The translations under genes and the position numbers were made by a program. Positions 59,601 through 64,000 of a stretch of 64,000 nt of DNA are shown piece after piece (within the stretch, counting starts at the first letter, position 1; each line of letters opens with the position of its first letter). Location of the stretch: the NCBI GenBank assembly GCA_002633005.1, contig NMRA01000228.1, positions 236,120-300,119 on the forward strand. Direction: 5' to 3'. The stretch is from Phoronis australis (Eukaryota > Phoronida > Phoronidae). The notes under the pieces are model-generated. The model worked only from the letters and a program-made list of their open reading frames with translations, was not told the origin of the DNA and searched no databases.

Positions 59601-62600
59601 ATGTTGAATCCACCCGAAAACAAGAAGGTTTCATGGTCTTTTTAACTCTGACATGAAAAGATTTGATAAACTGGACAAATACCCGTGGAAGCGTGATCTG
59701 AAATTCTTCACCTTCCTGATGTCAATGAGAGTCATGCCTGATTTCCAAAACTTGGTCATGTGCTTTCTTATCTCCAGGACAAAGGAGAGTTCTAATGCCA
59801 AGTAATCCGGGACGGCCCTATTAGGGCAAGACGGAAATTACGGAATGTGACAAGAGTCGTATGAATGCTATGCCGAGTGCAAAAATTTTTGAGAAATGAA
59901 ATTATTGCGCATTTTTTCCGCAAAGCTGCTGCTTGAGTGAACACCTTTAATAAGTAAGACAAAAGTCTCCCTGCTCACAATGCAATTTCCAATGTTTTTG
60001 TGCAGAACACTTAATATATTCTGTCAGAGGAATGGAAACTGTTGATCATTAACCACCAAAAGTTGTTGAACTTTGATGACAGTCTTCTAGTTGACATATG
60101 TAAGGGTAAACCAGATGTTGCATGCTGTTTTATTTGACACACACTCATACACACAAGGACATTGTAAGACAAAACAGTGTAACAGTAATTTATGCTCGGA
60201 ATATGTCCCGAAAATAATAGGTGCGTCGCAAGCTCCGTTTCCAGAAATACAAAGGAGACCGTGTATAGGCGATATAAGGTCATTTATTATGACTGATAAG
60301 GTACAGAAATATGAGTGTAGAAATAACATAAAGATAAAATAATAATCTCTGGAAAGATGGGCAATAAAAAGCGCCAGCACTCAGGTAAGAGGAACTACCC
60401 AAAGTAGAGGGTGGTAGAGGGTGGGAAAAATGAAGAGAGATTAGCTCGAACCTAAGTGCTGCAAAGCGAAGTACAGATGGCAGGAAATATAACTTTCTTG
60501 AGAATAAAGGAGCCCTATGACACGTGACAATCATCAGCCTATGGGAGCCAAGAGCTGACCAAACTCGTGGCAGTAATACAAACGAACCAATAGTGAGGCT
60601 GGAAATGGAATGTCCTAGTGCCTTGAGTGCAGGAGGACCGCATGCGAATCTACACAAGGGATTATTGGACCAGTCCGAAAGATGGGGGTATAAGAGGGAC
60701 GAGTCCATATTCTCGCATAAATATATTTAACGAGTGAAATATCATTTATGCTCGGAATATGTCCCGAAAATAATAGGTGCGTCGCAAGCTCCGTTTCAAG
60801 AGATACAAAGGAGACCGTGTATAGGCGATATAAGGTCATTTATTATGACTGATAAGGTACAGAAATATGAGTGTAGAAATAACATAAAGATAAAATAATA
60901 ATCTCTGGAAAGATGGGCAATAAAAAGCGCCACGAGAGATGTTGAAGACATCTCATGCCCATCCGCATGAGTCAGATGAAGGTCAAAATGCAGACAATTT
61001 CTTTAACGTCAGCGTTGGCCCATGACTCAGAGCACTAAAAAAATTTACAGATACTTGCAACGTTTGCACTGGATATTAAAAGAACTGGAAAGCTCAAAAT
61101 TTCCCTGAGCACAAGGATAATTTTTCCATCATTCAGTATGTTCATAAATATGACGTAGTGCACTTTGTCCATTTGTGAGCTTGTGATTGGCTCAAGAGGA
61201 AGCATATAGTGCCACATCTTGCTAAACAAGTTATATGAAAATCTGCTTTTAACACAAAAATGTGCAACTTATAAAATACAGGGATTTTTTAACCTCAAAT
61301 GCTTGAAGATATATCTTGCCATACCGGAAAAATGAAGTTGCGACCCTGACATGGTCACAGAATGAAAAGACGGGCTACGGTTCACAATATGTAGAAGCAG
61401 CAGTGCCAATTAACTGAAAACAAGTCAACAGTGCTCTCCCCAATCCGAACGTATCCGCCAGTCCTTTCATCATTAGTCAAATAGTTTGGAGGATACAGTA
61501 GCAAGGAAGACAACAAAGAACAGACACAAAAACAATAGAAAATCCTGTAGGTCAAATCTGCCTGAAACTGGGCCAGTGCTGCCATCAATGTAATAAAAAC
61601 TAACTCGACAAATTTCGTGAACTTCCATAACGGAATCTGGCAGAAATAAGTACGTCTATGCAAGGAAAACAAAATTACCCCAAATGGACAAAGCAGTTGT
61701 TTGATTTGTCCCAAACTCCACTTCTACCGTATTCTCAAAAAACATAAACAAATGAAGAACCATCCAGGAACTTGAAAGATATTGAGTCAAAGCAGTCAGA
61801 CTTGTGTGAAAATCATCATCAGCTATGAACTTCCCAGAAGAAACGCATATGACAATTTTCATAATTAGCGCCTGACACAGACAAAAACGCAGGTCAAAAA
61901 TAAAAGTGACAGTCTATTTCCCACTCGTATTCCTGGATTTAGGCTCTTAAATATTGACGACCAGAAAAAATGCCGAACGCCCGACCCGCGCCAGTTCAAA
62001 TAAGAGTGAGGTTAATTTTGTACTCATATTTTACTTTTCCCAATGGTATTTTGGAGCATTTACTTGCTTGTGTCAAGTCCTATTATGATCCTTAGAGTGG
62101 TTCGGATGATAAGAGATATGGACGCCAAAAACCAGACTCGAAAAACTATAACAAGAGCAATGCAGAGCGTTGAAATGCGCCCACAATTGCACCGTATACG
62201 GTATCCTTCTAGGGTTGTCTATTGGTACCATAAAGTGGCCAGTAGAGGGCATATATGTAGTATGTTGTACTTTGCAAAATGGAAAGGCATGGTCATTGTC
62301 TCCTCAATAGGCTAGGTTTCAAAATGTGAGTGATCTTCATAATACAAGCACATCCTCTGCATCAGTTGCTTAAAGCACCACAGAAACATAGAATTAAAAA
62401 CAAATTTACCAACATACGAGATTAGCACAGCATTAGAATGCCAGAAACAAATTTCTACTTGGAACTTTTCCTTCATAGTCACGAAGTAACACAAAGTATA
62501 CACCTGAAGACCTATGAAAATACAGAGGTCAATGTGAAATATTTAAATTGCCACTAGAGGCATACTGGTAGTCAGAATCATCCTAAAGTCGTCATCATCC

Positions 62601-64000
62601 GTTGTCAACATCACATAAATATACTTGTTAAATTTAGTAAAGATCCTGCAAACGGTTTGGGAGATACAGCCATGGGTGCAAAAAAAAACTGCCACTAGGA
62701 GGCTCCACAGTAATCAAAGTCATGGGAAATTTAGCGTCAACCGTCCTCTTCATAGTAAGAACATACATGCCAATTTTCACAATCATACTTAGAGCGGTTT
62801 GGTTGATAGAGGGGTGGACGCCAAAAAAACAGACTCAAAAACAGTAAAAATGGCCACTGGGTGTCACAAACTAGGTCGAATCCATCCGAAAACAGGAGAA
62901 TAGCGTCATCGCACTAATAGGTGCCTACATACCAAATTTCATGAAAATCCGTTTAGGATTTGTGAAGATACAGAGGTAAACGTAAAAAAATAAAATTGCC
63001 ACTAGGGGGCACCCTGGCAGGCGGATCCGTCCAAAAGTCGTCATCATCTGTTGCTAACATCATATAATTACACTTATTAAATTTCGTAAAGATCCTGCGA
63101 ACGGTTTAGGAGATACAGCGATAGGCGAAAAAAAAAACTGCCACTAGGAGGCGCCACAGTAGTCAAAATCGTCGGAAAATCATCGTCAACCGTCCTCAAC
63201 ATAGTAAGCATATACATGCCAATTTTCACAATCATCCTTTGAGCGGTTTGGTTGATAGAGGGGTGGACGCACAAAAACAGACTCGAAAACACTAAAAATG
63301 GCCACTAGGTGGCGCAAACTATGTCAAATCCATCTGAAAACGGGAGGATAGCGTCATCTCACTAATAGGTGCCTACATACCAAATTTCATGAAAATCCGT
63401 TCAGGACTTTTGAAGATACAAAGGTAAGCGTAAAAAAATTAAATTGCCACTAGGGGGCACACCGGTAGTCGGATCCGTCCGAAAGTTCGCACATGCCGTC
63501 CCATTCATGAATGGAACATATATGCCAAATTTCATGAACATATGTCAAAGGGTTTTGGAGATAAAGCAGCGGACGCCAGACGCCGGACGGACGCCGCCCG
63601 TACGGACGAAGATGACGGCATAATGCGTCCACATATAAATATGTGGGCGCATAATAAAAATGGACACTTGGTTGAGTACAACAGGTCAAAATCCACCTGG
63701 AATGGTGTTATTTCTTGAAAAGAAACCTATTTCAGTGTTGGCGTTAACACTCTGTCCAACTGTCTATATATTTTTACGCTTTGAAATTGAAAAGGATGCA
63801 AGATTCAGCGAGCCGGTACATCCTCTTAAGGCTGGTACACAAATGTTCGTGGGAGAACAGAGCAACAAGTTAACTAAACTAGGTCCTACCTGGATAGCAC
63901 CAGCCCAGCACAGCCAAAACAGCACAACTTTGGGACTGCGGAACCTCTGGCAACATTGAGGCTTGGCAGCTCCCCAGCCACATGGCTCATCGTCTTCACT
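33366..64000 (-). CDS. Organic anion transporter, SLCO4-like, gene B (5' end beyond window)
   Basis: Ten exons join in frame into 662 codons and a stop; the N-terminal start lies beyond 64000. Like gene A it is an OATP-type plasma-membrane transporter with about 12 membrane segments, the signature WVGAWWLGFL, the PAGGGGTFLGG loop, a Kazal-like loop (CACSREDYAPVCG...FSPCYAGC) with ten cysteines over two exons, and PALTATLRC followed by ALGIQW. These features place it near vertebrate SLCO4A1/SLCO4C1. Exon boundaries and phases match gene A at every junction, so the two are tandem duplicates. All its introns start with GT. The gene covers more than 30 kb because its introns are full of transposons, among them a Penelope-like element and a large inverted-repeat element. 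Substrate is unknown. Confidence 0.94.
35359..35580. mobile_element. Harbinger-like MITE next to an exon of gene B
   Basis: Inverted ends GCGCCCGTTCCA and TGGAACGGGCCC bound 222 bp, with internal mirrored TTAAATTT/CTTAAG blocks. GGGCCCGTTCC ends are common in PIF/Harbinger elements. The flanking triplets differ (CTG and TTG), so the target duplication is not proven. It lies 14 bases from the donor of exon 9. Confidence 0.65.
35596..35780 (-). CDS. Gene B exon 9, end of Cys-rich loop and TM10
   Basis: The exon follows CATTGCAG and encodes RFRNCECIQQYMPVADNQSQ, then CESDC and the hydrophobic run ending PALTATLR. Donor AG|GTAAGA. The partner exon in gene A is 176 bases with a GC donor. Confidence 0.92.
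35934..37365 (+). pseudogene. Penelope-like element, RT and GIY-YIG endonuclease, decayed
   Basis: The main frame (35934-36812) is a reverse transcriptase of the Penelope-like class: GSITYRAAKYLA, NDVDALFTRIPVDKAL, HGAAMGSPISLIVADIF and a YVDATF box. It is truncated at the 5' end inside the RT domain. Near a run of C at about 36790-36799 the reading frame changes, then a stop interrupts at 37021, and a GIY-YIG-type nuclease block (TYIGETMQSLGTRIKEH) ends at 37365. The second catalytic Asp of the YVDD box is Ala. Such elements copy themselves by target-primed reverse transcription. This copy is dead by four separate signs. It lies in an intron of gene B in the antisense direction. Confidence 0.93.
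37414..38212. mobile_element. PIF/Harbinger-like MITE with TAA target duplication
   Basis: Ends GGGCTGTTCCAG(T/C)AAAATC on both sides in inverted orientation, extending into the G-rich GTGGGAGGGGGGGG, bound 799 bp. TAA lies directly outside each end (37411-37413 and 38213-38215). Three-base TWA duplications and GGG-starting ends fit PIF/Harbinger. No transposase frame. It sits just after the Penelope-like element, perhaps inside its 3' region. Confidence 0.8.
38475..38640 (-). CDS. Gene B exon 8, Kazal-like loop
   Basis: The exon follows TCTTATCTAG and encodes NPAHTLAHSCNLDCACSRED, then YAPVCGRNG and IMYFSPCYAGC, ending GPK before GTAAAT. The cysteine spacing is that of the OATP Kazal-like loop between TM9 and TM10. 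Confidence 0.93.
39404..39599 (-). CDS. Gene B exon 7, TM8-9
   Basis: The exon lies between TTTGTCCAG and GTGAGT. It encodes YAVIPAGGGGTFLGGFIVMK, a second hydrophobic segment with LCLIVTSLSLVT, and KFAGVNHSYMN with an NHS glycosylation site. Confidence 0.93.
39800..40062 (-). repeat. Minisatellite spanning the donor of gene B exon 6
   Basis: On the minus strand, exon 6 ends CAGTATGTCG|GTGAGTATC. About six degenerate units of roughly 44 bp follow in the intron, most carrying a copy of this junction: CAGTATAATG|GTGAGTATG near 39898-39917, CAGTACATTG|GTGAGTATC near 39853-39872 and a weaker GTGAGGATC copy near 39811. Other units have lost the GT. The shared spacer reads TTACATGCTCAGT. Confidence 0.85.
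40064..40153 (-). CDS. Gene B exon 6, TM7
   Basis: A 90-base exon between CATTTCTAG and GTGAGT encodes LLLSGFSAFAPKFVEAQFSL and TSNWASQYV. Its last bases and donor are the seed of the minisatellite in the next intron. Confidence 0.92.
41596..41637. repeat. (TG)n microsatellite
   Basis: About fifteen TG units followed by a short CG interruption, in an intron of gene B. Confidence 0.9.
41880..42044 (-). CDS. Gene B exon 5, cytoplasmic loop 3
   Basis: The exon lies between TCAACACAG and GTTGGT. It encodes YIKLQKERVSEAYKGGDDAM, then LKLLLTNPAFIFLNLAGATE, the same arrangement as exon 5 of gene A. Confidence 0.9.
43538..43659 (-). CDS. Gene B exon 4, OATP signature and TM6
   Basis: The 122-base exon between TCTCTTCAG and GTAAGT encodes IAIQPGHPLWVGAWWLGFLF, a full match to the family signature around WVGAWW, followed by a hydrophobic segment and GFPRVLPG. 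Confidence 0.95.
43840..44904. mobile_element. TA-flanked TIR element, TTCGCCCTAAT ends
   Basis: Inverted ends TTCGCCCTAAT and ATTAGGGCGAA, each bordered outside by TA (43838-43839 and 44905-44906), enclose 1065 bp. GCGCCCA/GGGCGCTTA motifs repeat next to both ends. A (GT)n tract lies at 44371-44397. No transposase frame was seen. TA duplications fit Tc1/mariner-like or other TA-targeting families. Confidence 0.75.
44909..45170. repeat. Fold-back repeat with tRNA-like B boxes
   Basis: The left arm GTAAGTCCAAAAAGGTTTCT and right arm ending GAAATCATTTTGGACTTAT are inverted. Each arm includes a B-box-like GGGTTCGAGT on the inner side. The right part, 45073-45150, has an A-box-like GGCTCAGTGGCTAGTAC and a B-box GGGTTCGAGTCCC, but its anticodon arm is abnormal, so I read it as a tRNA-derived SINE rather than a working tRNA. 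Confidence 0.55.
45230..46978 (-). repeat. GCGCCCACA repeat with internal tandem units
   Basis: One end reads GTTGAAATGCGCCCACGAAT, the other is the hairpin CCACATATAAATATGTGG followed by GCGCATA. Between them, units of about 435-445 bp repeat, marked by GGCCACTAGGTGGCGCAAA at about 45741, 46178 and 46623. Related copies lie at 7938, 11471, 47540 and 62160, and fragments at 59420-59645 and 61540-61885. No coding frame is kept. The class of element is unknown. Confidence 0.8.
45742..46636 (+). promoter_or_regulatory. Cluster of four CTCF-like core motifs
   Basis: Four 13-mers fit the vertebrate/bilaterian CTCF core CCASYAGRKGGCR exactly: 45742-45754, 45885-45897, 46179-46191 and 46624-46636, all on the plus strand. 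Near matches lie at about 45439, 46030 and 46460. They come from one repeat family, so they are not independent. Binding is inferred from sequence only. Confidence 0.45.
47540..48290 (-). repeat. Shorter GCGCCCACA-family copy
   Basis: It begins with a degraded GTTGAAATGTGCC and ends near GCACCCACACACATGTAG. It holds one perfect CTCF-like core at 47827-47839 (CCACTAGGGGGCA) and a near match at about 47740. Confidence 0.65.
48525..48600 (-). repeat. tRNA-derived SINE fragment
   Basis: On the minus strand an A-box-like TGGCTAAGCAACAGAGC is followed about 30 bases later by a B-box-like GAGTTCGATTC. Stems expected of a functional tRNA are not all present. Confidence 0.45.
49272..49783. repeat. 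256-bp tandem duplication
   Basis: Two units about 256 bp apart share CCTATTTGTCCT(A/T)CTTTGAG, the TCCGACGTCGGTCCAACGT core and AGAGTCAAATTGAAAAAGGA. Differences are scattered substitutions, many in CpG. Confidence 0.88.
49846..50577. other. Assembly gap (732 N)
   Basis: Undetermined bases inside the large TIR element. Any transposase of the element could be hidden here. Long frames that cross the gap are artefacts. Confidence 1.
51496..52323 (+). CDS. Possible small two-exon gene, DUF4806/BEN-type N-terminus
   Basis: Exon 51495-51610 follows TTTCAG and ends before GTAACT; exon 52259-52323 follows ATTTGCAG and ends at TGA. They join in frame (arginine split 1/2) into about 59 residues. The first part, MYADVYFTDEGSVEVVPKCW and then CNLPP, resembles the short N-terminal motif (M-x-A-V-V-x-F-x-D...VEVVP..W......WPP) seen in proteins annotated with DUF4806 or BEN domains in many animals. 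The second ends in an acidic QELGSDDQDTD. A complete family member would be longer, so this is either a truncated copy, a small peptide gene, or a gene with exons I missed or hidden in the gap. It lies inside the large TIR element. Confidence 0.4.
53071..53298. mobile_element. Short TIR element with 9-bp target duplication
   Basis: Ends TGCGCGCACC and GGTGCGCGCA are inverted. The flanks TAGTATTCA (53062-53070) and TAGTATTTA (53299-53307) differ at one base, suggesting an 8-9 bp duplication as in hAT-like elements. A diverged relative without clear ends lies at 26350-26510 beside the small gap. Confidence 0.75.
53841..54060. repeat. 33-bp tandem array
   Basis: About seven units of GTTGGTGCGACGTTGGCAAA plus CGGTCGCCTCTAA, the first three nearly identical and the later ones diverged. 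It forms the inner part of the right-hand motif array of the large element. As 33 is divisible by three, an 11-residue repeat appears on the minus strand; other coding signs are absent. Confidence 0.88.
54521..54623 (-). CDS. Gene B exon 3, TM5
   Basis: A 103-base exon between CTCTTTCAG and GTAAGT encodes IFYALTVVGPALGYLLGGVF, then LDIYVDTGAVDVE. The partner exon in gene A is 100 bases with the same phases. Confidence 0.92.
54828..54960 (-). repeat. Diverged single copy of the LTR-like repeat
   Basis: It shares GTCCCGAA.ATAATAG, the CGTC.CAAGCTC block and ATATAAGGTCATTTATTATG with the pair at 60194-60932. Only one copy is present, so it may be a solo remnant. Confidence 0.6.
54988..56715. 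mobile_element. TA-flanked TIR element with GTTAACCGCCCA arrays
   Basis: Inverted ends CCGTAATCGTTCGGGTTAAC and the complement at 56696-56715 (one mismatch) are bordered by TA on both sides. Close to both ends GTTAACCGCCCA or a near variant occurs five or more times, alternating with C-rich spacers. No transposase frame was seen in the 1.7 kb interior. It lies in the intron between exons 2 and 3 of gene B. Confidence 0.82.
57223..57447. repeat. 112-bp tandem duplication
   Basis: Two adjacent units of about 112 bp start TTTCAGAGCACTTGTTA at 57223 and 57335 and share TTCCAAGACCTAGA and TTGCATAACCAGAT. They differ at several positions. Confidence 0.85.
57786..58245 (-). CDS. Gene B exon 2, TM1-TM4
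   Basis: The exon follows TTCCTAACAG and ends before GTATGT. It encodes GLIVNGFVPSVISSLEKRFD, TGIIASGYDIASV, PVSYFGGIGRKPRWIG, an extracellular loop with NVT and NST glycosylation sites and a Cys pair, and LAQLFHGAGAAPLYTLG. Confidence 0.95.
60194..60932. mobile_element. Miniature LTR-like element (two direct repeats)
   Basis: Direct repeats at 60194-60376 and 60749-60932 are almost identical, begin TGCTCGGAATATGTCCCG and end AATAAAAAGCGCCA, so they have TG...CA ends and an AATAAA. The 372 bp between them has no long frame. This fits a terminal-repeat retrotransposon in miniature, but no target duplication or clear primer-binding site was found, so a plain duplication remains possible. It lies in intron 1 of gene B. 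Confidence 0.6.
62160..63656 (-). repeat. GCGCCCACA repeat in intron 1 of gene B
   Basis: The left end GTTGAAATGCGCCCACAATT and the right end CCACATATAAATATGTGG followed by GCGCATA match the copy at 45230-46978. Two or more units of about 447 bp are visible, marked by GGCCACTAGGTGGCGC at 63301 and its degraded form at about 62851. Confidence 0.8.
62239..63459 (+). promoter_or_regulatory. Cluster of four CTCF-like core motifs
   Basis: Exact matches to CCASYAGRKGGCR occur at 62239-62251, 62999-63011, 63302-63314 and 63447-63459, all on the plus strand as in the other cluster. The last two lie only about 130 bases apart. Near matches with AGGAGGC in place of AGGGGGC lie at about 62690 and 63143. 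Confidence 0.45.
63890..64000 (-). CDS. Gene B exon 1, end of cytoplasmic N-terminus (partial)
   Basis: The 37 codons visible end in CGWGAAKPQCCQRFRSPKVV and LFWLCWAGAIQ before GTAGGA. They align with exon 1 of gene A (CAWGRWQPKQCQRFKNPK). The start codon lies beyond the window edge. Confidence 0.9.

Overview
The window is animal nuclear DNA: interrupted genes with GT-AG (and some GC-AG) introns, AATAAA signals, and a dense load of short DNA transposons, minisatellites and a retroelement. No bacterial, organellar or viral genome organisation is present. The gene set (an ATPase inhibitor IF1 gene and two tandem organic-anion transporters of the SLCO4 type), the roughly 37-40% GC look and two minisatellites that copy splice sites point to an invertebrate. 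Similar splice-site-spanning minisatellites were, as I recall, described in amphioxus, so a lancelet is my best guess, but the species is not proven. All coordinates and splice sites were worked out by eye and reading frames were checked exon to exon.

Layout. 1-4491: repeats, including three copies of one element and an inserted terminal-inverted-repeat element with a clean 8-bp target duplication. 4492-11061 (+): mitochondrial ATPase inhibitor IF1 (ATPIF1-like), five coding exons recognised; the exon with the start of the mitochondrial presequence is not found. 11062-13088: intergenic repeats. 25672-14067 (-): transporter gene A, SLCO4-like, ten exons, 785 codons, complete, with three GC-AG introns. 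25673-33365: intergenic with few recognisable features. 64000-33366 (-): transporter gene B, a tandem paralogue of A, ten exons seen, 662 codons, its 5' end running off the window. Every intron of A has a partner at the same position and phase in B, so they are a tandem duplication.

The large introns of gene B hold most of the mobile DNA: a decayed Penelope-like element (35934-37365) with a Harbinger-like element beside it (37414-38212), a TA-flanked element (43840-44904), a repeat family that carries arrays of perfect CTCF-like core motifs (45230-46978, 47540-48290, 62160-63656), a large element (49091-54273) whose ends are arrays of ACGTTGG/CCGACGT motifs and which encloses a possible small two-exon gene, a second TA-flanked element with GTTAACCGCCCA repeats (54988-56715), and a pair of 183-184 bp LTR-like direct repeats (60194-60932).

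How the genes relate: IF1 acts inside mitochondria on ATP synthase and has no evident functional link to the two plasma-membrane transporters; the neighbourhood looks incidental. Two assembly gaps occur at 26333-26349 (17 N) and 49846-50577 (732 N).
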